A DNA stretch of 64,000 bases from Streptomyces hyaluromycini (GCF_002217755.1 NZ_BCFL01000019.1:186001-250000), one strand, 5' to 3'; shown: positions 39,781-48,120, counted from the stretch's first letter. Notes: a model not told the origin generated them from the sequence alone. Program-made: numbers and translations.

Positions 39781-40250
39781 GCGTCCTTCTTGAGCTTGAA
39801 GGACCACAGGCCCAGCACCGACTTGTCGCCCTCCTTGATGGAGACGAGGGTCGAGTTGCCGGAGGCGCCGTACTGGGCGTTGAAGAACACGCTGCCCGGG
39901 ATGGTGCGGTAGGTCTTGGAGCTGGAGTCCGTGAGCGCCTGACCGTTCATCAGGATCGTCCAGCCGTTGTCCGCGATCTTCGGGTCGACGCCGAAGCGGA
40001 CCGTGTCGTCCGGGTCCACCTTGATGGACTTGATACCGGTGTCCTTCAGGCACTTGGCGAGGGAGGCCGTGTCCAGGGCCTTGCCGTCGTTGTAGCAGGT
40101 GGCTTCGGAGTTGACCGAGTTCGTGCCGACGGTGATCGTGGCGATCGGGGTCGGCTTGTCACAGGCCGACAGGACGAGCAGTCCGGCGGAAACGGCGCCG
40201 GCGGCGGCGACGACGCGGCGGCGTCGCGAGCGGGAGTGCAGCGTGGTCAT
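39777..40250 (-). CDS. Lipoprotein, DUF2771-like
   Basis: A 157-residue protein. The signal peptide ends in a lipobox (AGLLVLSACDK, lipidated Cys30). The mature part contains ATCYNDGKALDTASLAKCLK, VRFGVDPKIADNGWTILMNG and YRTIPGSVFFNAQYG, a pattern I associate with the actinobacterial DUF2771 family. Function is unknown; it acts outside the membrane. It lies immediately upstream of mqnB on the same strand and shares its transcript. A leaderless TAGCCT precedes ATG 40250. Confidence 0.78.
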   Translation of the reverse strand: MTTLHSRSRRRRVVAAAGAVSAGLLVLSACDKPTPIATITVGTNSVNSEATCYNDGKALDTASLAKCLKDTGIKSIKVDPDDTVRFGVDPKIADNGWTILMNGQALTDSSSKTYRTIPGSVFFNAQYGASGNSTLVSIKEGDKSVLGLWSFKLKKDA

Positions 40251-40256
40251 GGCCGA

Positions 40257-40262
40257 AGGCTA
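40257..40262 (-). promoter_or_regulatory. Leaderless -10 box (TAGCCT)
   Basis: On the minus strand TAGCCT ends 6 nt before ATG 40250. It probably drives the lipoprotein-mqnB-mqnD operon. Confidence 0.45.
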
Positions 40263-40312
40263 TCGGGCACTCTCGGCCGTCTCCCCATGTGGGGTACGGC
40301 GTGCCCGGTTCG

Positions 40313-41722
40313 TTACGCCACTCGCGGTCTGGGGTGGGTGCCGTGCCGGGCGGAGCCGAGCAGACCGCGCAGGGTGGCCAGCCAGCCGGCCGCCACGATC
40401 ACCGCGGCCACCACCAGGCCCAGAGTGCCGTTCAGCGGCATCACGATGCCCACCGCGCCGCCGAACACCCAGGCCACCTGGAGCAGCGTCTCCGAACGGG
40501 CGAACGCGGACGTGCGCACCAGTTCCGGCACGTCCCGCTGGATCAGCGCGTCCAGGGACAGCTTGGCCAGCGCCTGGCCGAAACCGGCCACCGCGGCCAG
40601 CACGGCCACCAGGAAGGCGCCGAAGAACAGGGCCGCGACGACCGCCGTACCCAGCACCAGGGCCACCGCCGCCACGATGATGATCTCCGGCGCCCGGGAG
40701 CGCAGCCACGACCCGACCGCCGTACCGAGCGCGTTGCCGGCGCCCGCCGCGACACCCACAATCCCCAGCGACACGGCCGCGCTCTCACCGGTCAGCGGGT
40801 GCTCGCGGAGCAGGAACGCCAGGAAGAAGATCAGGAAGCCGGAGAGGCAGCGCAGGGCGGCGTTTGCGCCGAGGGCGTGGGTGACGGCGGGCCCGACCGT
40901 CCGCAGCCCCGGCCGCTTCGCCTCTTTCCGCAGCGGGCCGTGCAGATGCTCCTCGTCGGCGGCGAGCAGCGCCACGTCCTCGCCCTTGGCCGAGTCGACC
41001 TTCGGGGGGAGGGTGAAGGAGAGAAACGTCCCGGCAACGAAGATCACGAAGGCGCCGTAGAGCGGCCAGGGGTCACCGACGGCGTGCAGCCCCGCCCCGA
41101 TCGGCGCGGCGACGCCGGTGGCGAGCAGCCCCGCGAGGGTGACCCGCGAATTGGCCTTCACCAGCGAGAACCGGGGCGGGAGGAGTCTGGGCACGACGGC
41201 GCTGCGCACCACGCCGTACGCCTTCGACGCGACCAGCACCCCGAGCGCGGCCGGATACAGCTCCAGGCTGCCGCCGGCCACCGCGCCCGAGATGATCAGC
41301 GCGAGCAGCGCCCGGGCGAGCATGGAGCCGGCCATGGCGGCCCGGCGCCCGTGCGGCAGCCGGTCGAGCAGCGGGCCGATGACCGGGGCGAGGACGGTGA
41401 AGGGCGCCATCGTGATGGCGAGGTAGAGCGCGACGCGGCCGCGGGCCTCGTCGGTGGGCACGGAGAAGAACACGGTGGAGGCGAGGGCGACGGTGATCAT
41501 CACGTCCCCCGCGCCGTTGACCGCGTGCAGTTCGATCAGTTTCCCCAGCCCGGACTCGCCGGCGCCGTGCGCGTGGGTGGCCTTGCGGATGCCGCGGGCG
41601 GTACCGGTCACCGGGAGGTGCAGGGCACGGCCGACGGAGCGGACGGCACCGCGCATCCGGCCCGCACCGCTACCGACCCCGACGGCGCGTTGGGGTGACC
41701 TCGCGGTTGCCACGTGCTTCAT
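40313..41722 (-). CDS. MFS transporter
   Basis: A 469-residue protein with twelve predicted membrane spans. The long basic N-terminus (about 55 residues) precedes LIELHAVNGAGDVMITVALA and STVFFSVPTDEARGRVALYL. Motif-A-like LLDRLPHGRRAAMAGSMLAR lies after TM2, and the second half begins near LRCLSGFLIFFLAFLLREHP. The substrate is unknown. The start is ATG 41722; three AGTGC repeats lie immediately upstream. Confidence 0.88.
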   Translation of the reverse strand: MKHVATARSPQRAVGVGSGAGRMRGAVRSVGRALHLPVTGTARGIRKATHAHGAGESGLGKLIELHAVNGAGDVMITVALASTVFFSVPTDEARGRVALYLAITMAPFTVLAPVIGPLLDRLPHGRRAAMAGSMLARALLALIISGAVAGGSLELYPAALGVLVASKAYGVVRSAVVPRLLPPRFSLVKANSRVTLAGLLATGVAAPIGAGLHAVGDPWPLYGAFVIFVAGTFLSFTLPPKVDSAKGEDVALLAADEEHLHGPLRKEAKRPGLRTVGPAVTHALGANAALRCLSGFLIFFLAFLLREHPLTGESAAVSLGIVGVAAGAGNALGTAVGSWLRSRAPEIIIVAAVALVLGTAVVAALFFGAFLVAVLAAVAGFGQALAKLSLDALIQRDVPELVRTSAFARSETLLQVAWVFGGAVGIVMPLNGTLGLVVAAVIVAAGWLATLRGLLGSARHGTHPRPRVA

Positions 41723-41750
41723 AGTGCCCTGAGAGTGCAGTTCCTAGTGC
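41723..41750. promoter_or_regulatory. Three AGTGC repeats before the MFS gene
   Basis: AGTGC at 41723, 41734 and 41746 (spacing 11 and 12 bp, about one helical turn) directly abuts the MFS start. The last is part of the palindrome AGTGCACT. It is a candidate regulator-binding site. Confidence 0.4.
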
Positions 41751-41829
41751 ACTTTGTGACCAAGCGAGTCGTAGGGGCGCCGTGGGGTGGGGGCCGGGGG
41801 TGGGGATGCTTACCGGCGCTTGCGGGGTG

Positions 41830-41850
41830 CCTCCCCCAGAGGGGGGACCC
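41830..41850 (-). repeat. Miniature palindromic element, short copy D (21 bp)
   Basis: The minus strand reads TGG-GGGTCCCCCCTCTGGGGGAGG: the arms are kept and the inner loop is reduced to TCT. Intergenic. Confidence 0.7.
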
Positions 41851-41875
41851 CCAGCGCCCACCCGTGCCGCCCTGG

Positions 41876-41911
41876 GGGCACCTCCCAGGCCCTTAAGGCA
41901 CTTGGGGGAGG
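41876..41911 (+). repeat. Miniature palindromic element, copy E (36 bp)
   Basis: TGG followed by GGGCACCTCCCAGGCCCTTA and AGGCACTTGGGGGAGG, with an internal AGGCC/GGC pairing. Intergenic, 25 bp from copy D and in the opposite orientation. Confidence 0.8.
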
Positions 41912-41946
41912 CACGACTGCCCGCGGCTAAAGAGAAACGGCTGTGC

Positions 41947-42012
41947 AGCGCCCCGTAAGGGGCGCGGGGCCCCAGCTGATATGCGGCTCCGCCGCGTGGG
42001 CGCGACCAGCCC
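41947..42012. repeat. Dispersed intergenic repeat, copy R5
   Basis: AGCGCCCCGTAAGGGGCGCG, GGGCCCCAGCTGATATGCGG, hairpin GCGGCTCCGCCGC, GTGGGCGCGACCAGCCCCC. The 542-bp divergent gap 41723-42264 thus holds two miniature elements, this repeat and the two promoters; no gene is seen. Confidence 0.85.
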
Positions 42013-42264
42013 CCGCCCACCCGCACCCGAAACACATCCGACCCCACCCCGTCGGCTCTCCCCTCCCCGCAGGTATGCCGGACTGTCCCCATCCACCGGC
42101 GACGGGGTAGCGTGCCTATCTCAGCCATAGCGCAGAATGGATGGCATAGGTGCGCCCGAGCGCGATCGGACGCGGACGTCGATGCGGCCCACAGGTCCGC
42201 TCCGTCCGCCCCACCGCCGGAGGCAACCGCACTCGTGAGACGGCGTAGGAGAGAAGCGATACCT

Positions 42265-43191
42265 GTGAGCGCAGCGACAACGCGAAGCCGCACCCCCGAC
42301 CGTCTGTGCGCCGAGGCCGTCGACCTCGCCCGTGGAGCCGCCGAGGAGGCCGCCGCACCGGGGGTGGTCGGCGAGCACGCCGGAGCGGTGGCCGAGGGCG
42401 ATCGCGTGGTCACGCACTTCTTCGAGTGCAAGGAGCTGGGGTACCGCGGCTGGCGCTGGGCGGTGACGGTGGCCCGCGCCTCCCGCGCCAAGGTCGTCAC
42501 GCTGGACGAGGTGGTCCTCCTCCCCGGCCCCGACGCCCTTCTCGCCCCCGAGTGGGTGCCGTGGAGCGAGCGGCTGCGCCCCGGCGACATGGGCCCCGGC
42601 GACCTGCTGCCCACCGAGGCCGAGGACCTCCGCCTGGAGCCCGGCTACACCGGCGAGGACGAGCCGGAGCCGAACTCCCCGATCTCGGAGGAGATGGAGG
42701 AGCTGGCGGAGGCGGAGGACGCCGAGGTCACCGCGGGCACGCCCGCGCACCTGCCGACGGTTCCCTCCCGCGGCACGATCGCCTCGATCGCCGAGGAACT
42801 CGGCATGCGCCGCGCCCGGGTCCTGTCCCGCTACGGCCTGCACATCGCCGCGGACCGCTGGGAGGAGTCGTTCGGCGCCAAGACCCCCATGGCCCAGGCG
42901 GCCCCCGCGACCTGCGTCAGCTGCGGCTTCCTCACCCCCATCGGCGGCTCCCTGGGCCAGGCCTTCGGCGTCTGCGCCAATGAGTTCTCCCCGGCCGACG
43001 GCCGGGTCGTCTCCCTCTCCTACGGCTGCGGCGGCCACTCGGAGGCCGCCGTCATGCCGAAGACACCCCAGCCGGCCCCGCCGGTCATCGACGAGACGCG
43101 AGTCGACCCCTTCCCGCTCCGCCCCGCCTCCGACTCCGGTTCGGTACCGGCGACGGAGGACGAGACATCGGCGGAACTGGGCCACTCCTAG
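42265..43191 (+). CDS. DUF3027 domain protein
   Basis: A 308-residue actinobacterial protein. The core HFFECKELGYRGWRWAVTVA, VTLDEVVLLPGPDALLAPEW, VPWSERLRPGDMGPGDLLPT is the DUF3027 signature. The C-terminal half carries RYGLHIAADRWEESFGA and a Cys cluster (CVSCGF ... GVCANE ... YGCGGHSE) suited to zinc. Function is unknown. The GTG at 42265 is chosen (GGAGAG 12 nt upstream); GTG 42235 is possible. Confidence 0.88.
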   Translation: MSAATTRSRTPDRLCAEAVDLARGAAEEAAAPGVVGEHAGAVAEGDRVVTHFFECKELGYRGWRWAVTVARASRAKVVTLDEVVLLPGPDALLAPEWVPWSERLRPGDMGPGDLLPTEAEDLRLEPGYTGEDEPEPNSPISEEMEELAEAEDAEVTAGTPAHLPTVPSRGTIASIAEELGMRRARVLSRYGLHIAADRWEESFGAKTPMAQAAPATCVSCGFLTPIGGSLGQAFGVCANEFSPADGRVVSLSYGCGGHSEAAVMPKTPQPAPPVIDETRVDPFPLRPASDSGSVPATEDETSAELGHS

Positions 43192-43305
43192 CCGGCCGGC
43201 GGCAGGCCGGACGCCCCGTCAGCCCCGGGGCGGCGGGCTGCTCTTGCCCCTGCGGAGCGGCAGGCCGCCCGCCGGGCGGGGGCGCCCGGCGGGCGCATGC
43301 GCCGC

Positions 43306-43620
43306 GATGTGTCGTCGTTCGGCTGCGGCGCCGTTGTGGCTGGGCGCGCAGTTCCCCGCGCCCCTTTCGGGGCACTTCCGCGAGCCGCGACACCTTCGCG
43401 TCGCCCATGCGGCGGTGGCCGCACATCGAATGCAGCTCTGCGTCCGCTTCGGGGGGCTTTCGCGAGCCGCGACGCCTTCGCGTCGCCCATGCGGCGGTGG
43501 CCGCACATCGAATGCAGCTCTGCGTCCGCTTCGGGGGGCTTTCGCGAGCCGCGACGCCTTCGCGCCCATGCGGCGGTGGCCGCGCGTTCCATGCAGCCCC
43601 GCGCCCTTGAGGCGCTGCCG
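43306..43620. repeat. Dispersed repeat R6 expanded into an 82-bp tandem array
   Basis: The block opens with GTCGTTCGGCTGCGGCGCCG and GTGGCTGGGCGCGCAGTTCC, as in other family members. Three tandem units then start at 43380, 43462 and 43544 (exact 82-bp period). Each contains GCGAGCCGCGAC, the hairpin GCGGCGGTGGCCGC, ACATCGAATGCAGC and GCTTCGGGG. Units 1 and 2 are nearly identical and unit 3 has decayed. The 613-bp gap 43192-43804 has no other feature apart from the promoter of the next gene. Confidence 0.88.
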
Positions 43621-43804
43621 GACCGGCGCCTGGAGCAGCTTCCGCAGTCGCACGTCCGCGCAGAGTGACCGGCGCGGCGCGAGGGTGTGCGGGACCGCTC
43701 GGTGCCGGGTGTGGGCCGGGGGTTCACTTCTCGGCCGACCGAGTCGGGTGGGCGGCCCCCCGGCGCGCGGTACCTTCGTCCTCACGTCGACTTGGAGAGT
43801 GAAC

Positions 43805-46800
43805 GTGAGCAAGTTCGTGCGGCCCGCCGCCGAGGGCGCCGACCCCTTCGGCACCGCCCGCCTGCGCCGCGGTGTCCTCGACGCCTGGGCCACCAGCCCC
43901 GCCCGGTTCCGGGAAGATGCCAACGCCGAGGAGGACCTGGTCCTCGGGGGGTACCGGGACCGGCTCGTCGTGGAGCTCGCGCAGAACGCCGCCGACGCGG
44001 CCGCCCGCGCCGGTGTCCCCGGCCGGTTCCGGCTCACCCTCCGCGACGGCGTCCTGTTCGCCGCCAACACCGGCGCCCCGCTGGACGCGGCCGGCGTCGA
44101 GTCCCTCTCCACCCTGCGCGCCTCCGCGAAGCGGGGGGACAGCGACAGCGCCGTCGGACGGTTCGGCGTGGGGTTCGCCGCCGTGCTGGCCGTCACGGAC
44201 GAGCCCGCGGTCGTCGGGCGGCACGGCGGGGTCCGCTGGTCGCTCGCCGAGGCCCGGGAACTGGCCGAGGAGACCGCCCGGCACAGCCCGGGACTGGGGG
44301 ACGAGATCCGCCGGCGTGACGGCCATGTCCCCCTCCTCCGGCTCCCGTTCGCCGCCGAGGGCACCGCCCCGGACCCGTACGACACGGTCGTGATCCTGCC
44401 GCTGCGGGACGCGGCCGCCACCGATCTCGCCGAGCGGCTCCTCGACGCCGTGGACGACGCCCTGCTCCTCGCCCTCCCCGGTCTCGAAGAGGTCGTGGTG
44501 GAGAAGGACACCGTACGGACGCTGCGCCGCCGCACCGACGGCGCGCTCACCGTCGTGGAGGATTCGCAGGAGGGCACGACCCGCTGGCGTACCGTCTCCG
44601 CGCACGGCCCGCTCACCCCCGACCTGCTCGTCGGCCGGCCGGTCGAGGAGCGGCTGCGGCCGCACTGGTCGCTGACCTGGGCCGTGCCCACGGACGGCCA
44701 GGGCGCCCCCGACCGGCCGCGCACCGCCGCCGTCGTGCACGCCCCCACCCCCAGCGACGAGCCCCTCGGGGTGCCCGCCCTGCTCATCGCCTCCTTCCCC
44801 CTCGACACCACCCGCCGGCACGCCGCCCCCGGCCCGCTCACCGACTTCCTGGTGCAGCGCGCGGCCGACGCGTACGCCGAACTCCTCGCCGACTGGCGGC
44901 CGGTGGGGGAGGGGATCATCCACCTGGTGCCCGGCCCGCTCGGCAAGGGCGAGCTGGACGGCGCGCTGCGCCAGGCGATCCTGGAGCGGCTGCCGCGCAC
45001 CGCGTTCCTGCCGCCCGCCGTCGAGGCCGGCGACGACAGCGAACTGCCCGAGGCGCTGCGGCCCCGCGACGCCGAGATCGTGGAGGGGGCGGGCGCCGAC
45101 ACGGTCCGCGTGCTCGCCGAGGTACTGCCCACGCTGCTGCCCGCCGGCCTCGAACGCCGTGTCGAACTGCGTACGCTGGGCGTCGCCCGCCTTCCGCTCG
45201 CCGACGCCGTCGACCGCCTGGCCGGTCTGGAGAAGGACCCGGACTGGTGGTGGCGGCTCTACGACAGCCTCGCGGGTGTCGACCCGGACCGGCTCTCCGG
45301 CCTGCCGGTGCCGCTCGCTGGGGGCACCTCCCAGGCTTTCGGCTCTGGGGGAGGGAGGACCACCATCGGTCCCCGTCAGGTGCTCCTCCCCATCCCGGAC
45401 GCGACGGCCAGCGACCCCGAGGTGCTCGCCCGGCTCGGTCTCAAGGTCGCCCACGAGGACGCCGCCCACCCGCTCCTGGAGAAGCTCGGCGCCCTGCCCG
45501 CGTCCCCGCGGGCGGTCCTCACCACCCCGCAGGTGCGGGCCGCCGTGGCCGCCTCCCTGGACGACGACGGAGGCGTGAACTGGGAGGAGGACGTCCCGGA
45601 CGCCGAGGAGCTGGCGGACACCGTGCTCGCGCTGGTGCGGGACGCCGGCCTGGAGCCCGGTGACGAGCCGTGGCTGGGCGCGCTGGCGCTCCCGGACGAG
45701 GACGGCGAGCCGGCCCCGGCCGGTGAACTCGTCTTCCCCGGCAGCTCCTTCGCCCGCATCATCCGCGAGGGTGAACTGGCCGCCGTGGACGCCGACCTGG
45801 CCGCGAAGTGGGGCGAAGGCCCGCTCGCCGCCTGCGGGGTCCTCGCGAACTTCGCCCTCGTCCGCGCCACCGACGTCGTCCTCGACCCGGACGAACTGGA
45901 GCCCCGCGAGGGCGACTTTGCGGAACCTGATGACGCTGGCCTCCTTGACGCCGTCGACGTCTGGTGCGAGGACATCCTCGACCGCTTCCCGGACACGCCC
46001 GTGCCTCCGGTCGCCACCGAGCTGATCGCCGTCCGCGACCTCGACCTCGTCGACGAGGACCACTGGCCCGAGGCCCTCGCCCTGCTCGCCCAGCCGCCCC
46101 TGCGCGACGCCCTCACCCAGCCGGTCCGCATCCTGCTCCCCGACGGCACCCACGAGGTCGTACGGCCGTACACCGCGTGGTGGCTGCGCGGGCACCCGGT
46201 CCTCGACGGCCGTCGCCCCGCCGGTCTGCTGGCCTCCGGCGGCGACCCGCTGCTGCGCGGCCTCTACGAGGAGGCCGACGCGACCGGCTTCGAGGACGAG
46301 CAGGTACTGCGGGCGCTGGGGGTACGGACCTCGGTGGCCGCCCTGCTGGACGAGCCCGGCGGCGCCGCCGAACTCCTCGACCGCCTCGCCGACCCGGACC
46401 GCTCGGTCACCGGTGCCCAGCTGCACGCGCTGTACGGCGCGCTGGCGGACCTGGACCCCGAGCAGGTGACGCTCCCCGAGGAGCTGCGGGCGGTGCTCGA
46501 CGGCCGGGTGGAGGTCGTGGACGCGGCGGACGCGGTGGTCGTCGACTCACCCGATCTGCTGCCCTTCACCTCCGGTGTCCCCCTGCTCCCCGTGCGGCCG
46601 TCCCGGGCCGCCGAGCTGGCCGAGCTGTTCCAGGTGCGGCGGCTGAGCGAGTCGGTGACGGGGTCGGTGGACTCGGAGGGCACGGAGCACGATGTCCCCG
46701 AGCCGGTGCACGTCCTGCTCGGCCCCCGCACCCCGGCGACGTATGTCGAGCACGAGGAACTGGTGGTCGACGGCGTCGAGATCGACTGGCGCCTGACGGG

Positions 46801-46951
46801 CGACGGCGTCCTGCACGCCGCGACCCTGGAGGGCGTGGCGGCCGGTCTGGCCTGGGCGGCGGGGCAGTGGCCGCGCCGCTTCGAGGTGGCGGCACTGCTG
46901 GAGGACCTGTCCCGGACGGAGGAGCTGGCGCGGGACCGCTGGTTCGACTGA
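43805..46951 (+). CDS. Sacsin N-terminal-like ATPase domain protein
   Basis: A 1048-residue protein. Residues 30-140 form a GHKL-type ATP-binding domain like sacsin/Hsp90: LVVELAQNAADAAARAGVPG (N-box), LRDGVLFAANTGAPLDAAGV (DxG-like), GRFGVGFAAVLAVTDEP (glycine-rich lid). The remaining 900 residues are acidic and lack recognised domains. Homologues are widespread in actinobacteria; a chaperone-like role is inference. The GTG at 43805 has GGAGAG upstream; the frame is open far upstream but only through repeat DNA. An 11-codon element insertion lies at about residue 506. Confidence 0.85.
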   Translation: MSKFVRPAAEGADPFGTARLRRGVLDAWATSPARFREDANAEEDLVLGGYRDRLVVELAQNAADAAARAGVPGRFRLTLRDGVLFAANTGAPLDAAGVESLSTLRASAKRGDSDSAVGRFGVGFAAVLAVTDEPAVVGRHGGVRWSLAEARELAEETARHSPGLGDEIRRRDGHVPLLRLPFAAEGTAPDPYDTVVILPLRDAAATDLAERLLDAVDDALLLALPGLEEVVVEKDTVRTLRRRTDGALTVVEDSQEGTTRWRTVSAHGPLTPDLLVGRPVEERLRPHWSLTWAVPTDGQGAPDRPRTAAVVHAPTPSDEPLGVPALLIASFPLDTTRRHAAPGPLTDFLVQRAADAYAELLADWRPVGEGIIHLVPGPLGKGELDGALRQAILERLPRTAFLPPAVEAGDDSELPEALRPRDAEIVEGAGADTVRVLAEVLPTLLPAGLERRVELRTLGVARLPLADAVDRLAGLEKDPDWWWRLYDSLAGVDPDRLSGLPVPLAGGTSQAFGSGGGRTTIGPRQVLLPIPDATASDPEVLARLGLKVAHEDAAHPLLEKLGALPASPRAVLTTPQVRAAVAASLDDDGGVNWEEDVPDAEELADTVLALVRDAGLEPGDEPWLGALALPDEDGEPAPAGELVFPGSSFARIIREGELAAVDADLAAKWGEGPLAACGVLANFALVRATDVVLDPDELEPREGDFAEPDDAGLLDAVDVWCEDILDRFPDTPVPPVATELIAVRDLDLVDEDHWPEALALLAQPPLRDALTQPVRILLPDGTHEVVRPYTAWWLRGHPVLDGRRPAGLLASGGDPLLRGLYEEADATGFEDEQVLRALGVRTSVAALLDEPGGAAELLDRLADPDRSVTGAQLHALYGALADLDPEQVTLPEELRAVLDGRVEVVDAADAVVVDSPDLLPFTSGVPLLPVRPSRAAELAELFQVRRLSESVTGSVDSEGTEHDVPEPVHVLLGPRTPATYVEHEELVVDGVEIDWRLTGDGVLHAATLEGVAAGLAWAAGQWPRRFEVAALLEDLSRTEELARDRWFD
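45322..45354 (+). repeat. Miniature palindromic element, copy F (33 bp, in frame)
   Basis: TGG then GGGCACCTCCCAGGCTTTCG and GCTCTGGGGGAGG. It inserts 11 codons (GTSQAFGSGGG) into the sacsin-like protein. Removing it joins PLAG to RTTIGPRQVLLP. Confidence 0.85.
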
Positions 46952-47000
46952 GCCGCCGTTCGCAAGGCCCGCGACAGTTTCGGCGCACAACTTTCAAAAG

Positions 47001-47040
47001 TCGTACAACCTTTGTCCCCCTGCGCGGATCTGAACAGGGG
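47001..47040 (+). promoter_or_regulatory. Conserved upstream element of secreted paralogue 1
   Basis: TCGTACAACC followed by a spacer, GGATCTGA and a GAGTC box, then a shared CAGACTC and GATCACTT further down. The same order occurs before paralogue 2, so it is probably the promoter region. TACAACC could be an ECF-type -35. Confidence 0.45.
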
Positions 47041-47081
47041 AGTCATCCAGACTCGCCGATCACTTCCATGCAGGGGAACGC

Positions 47082-48008
47082 ATGCGTATACGCGCCACTG
47101 TGGCCGCCGTCTCCGGCGCCCTGGCACTCTCCGCCCTCGCGATGCCGGCCGCGCACGCCGCCGGCGGCGGTTCGTCCTTCGGCACCGAGGCGACGAAGCT
47201 CTTCGCGGCCGCTCACTCGACGTCCGGCAAGACCGCGTTCAGCGCCACCACCGCGGACGACGACGCTCCGTACGCCATGGACGTCAGCTTCTCCAACGTC
47301 AAGATCGCCAAGGCGGTCACGGTCGGTACGACCGCCCACGTCGCCACGTCGGTCACCTACACGCTGACCCACGGCGCCGATGTCGACATCACCGCCGCGG
47401 ACTTCTTCTCGGGCGCCTACATCTACAAGGGCTCCTACGAGGACTCGGCCAACTTCCTGATCGGCGACGACCCGGCGAAGTGCACGGTCACCTCGGCGAC
47501 CACCGCCAGCTGCAAGGGGAACATCGACATCTACCCGGGTGAGGGCGAGCTCTTCAACTCCGACGCCGGCCTCTGGCACGCCGGTGCCCTGGCCATCGCG
47601 TACAACGGCCAGGACCCGACCAGCAGCGACTTCGACATCACCAAGGTCGGCTACGCCGACCAGGGCGCCCTCGGCAGCACCCAGGTCCAGCGCCTGTCGA
47701 AGCTGACGGTCAACGCCTCCCCGGAGCCGGTCAAGAAGGGCAAGACCATCACGGTCACCGGCGCCCTGACCCGCGCCAACTGGGAGGACGGCAAGTACCA
47801 CGGCTACGCCGGCCAGTCCGTGCGGCTGCAGTTCCGCAAGAAGGGCAGCAGCACCTACACCAACGTCAAGGGCATCAAGTCGTCCTCGACCGGCACCCTG
47901 AAGACGACCACGAAGGCGACGGTGGACGGCTACTACCGCTTCTCCTTCGTCGGCACCGCCACGACCCCGGCGGTCAACGCGACGGGTGACTACGTCGACG
48001 TGAAGTAG
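47082..48008 (+). CDS. Secreted protein with C-terminal Ig-like domain, paralogue 1
   Basis: A 308-residue protein with a Sec signal peptide (MRIRATVAAVSGALALSALA, cleavage after AHA). The middle region is beta-rich with two Cys (KCTVTSA, SCKGNI). The C-terminal 105 residues (SPEPVKKGKTITVTGALTRA ... VDGYYRFSFVGTATTPAVNA) form a bacterial Ig-like or stalk-type domain ending in GDYVDVK. It is paralogous to the next gene. Extracellular; function unknown. Confidence 0.82.
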   Translation: MRIRATVAAVSGALALSALAMPAAHAAGGGSSFGTEATKLFAAAHSTSGKTAFSATTADDDAPYAMDVSFSNVKIAKAVTVGTTAHVATSVTYTLTHGADVDITAADFFSGAYIYKGSYEDSANFLIGDDPAKCTVTSATTASCKGNIDIYPGEGELFNSDAGLWHAGALAIAYNGQDPTSSDFDITKVGYADQGALGSTQVQRLSKLTVNASPEPVKKGKTITVTGALTRANWEDGKYHGYAGQSVRLQFRKKGSSTYTNVKGIKSSSTGTLKTTTKATVDGYYRFSFVGTATTPAVNATGDYVDVK

Positions 48009-48030
48009 CCGCACCGGGAGTAATCCCAAG

Positions 48031-48080
48031 GAGACGTAATCCGGTCGCAAAGGAAACAAAATCTGACCGGATTACGTCTC
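48031..48080. terminator. Perfect 16-bp inverted repeat between the paralogues
   Basis: GAGACGTAATCCGGTC (48031-48046) and GACCGGATTACGTCTC (48065-48080) are exact complements around an 18-nt A-rich loop (48047-48064). The position after paralogue 1 suits a terminator, but there is no T-tract and its right edge touches the paralogue 2 promoter, so it could also bind a regulator. Confidence 0.7.
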
Positions 48081-48082
48081 AC

Positions 48083-48120
48083 TCGTACAACCTCGCTCAC
48101 CCCTCGTGGATCTGATCACC
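48083..48120 (+). promoter_or_regulatory. Conserved upstream element of secreted paralogue 2
   Basis: TCGTACAACC, spacer, GGATCTGA, then CCGAGTC, CAGACTC and GATCACTT, matching the region before paralogue 1. Confidence 0.45.

Noticed and set aside
43380..43620. CRISPR-like array
   Set aside because: The units are contiguous 82-bp tandem duplications without unique spacers, and no cas genes are present. The same applies to the 46-bp array at 51711-51940.
42980..43804. Very long open frame giving the sacsin-like protein a 275-residue N-terminal extension
   Set aside because: The extension translates the 82-bp repeat array and repeat R6. GTG 43805 has a ribosome site and starts the conserved domain.
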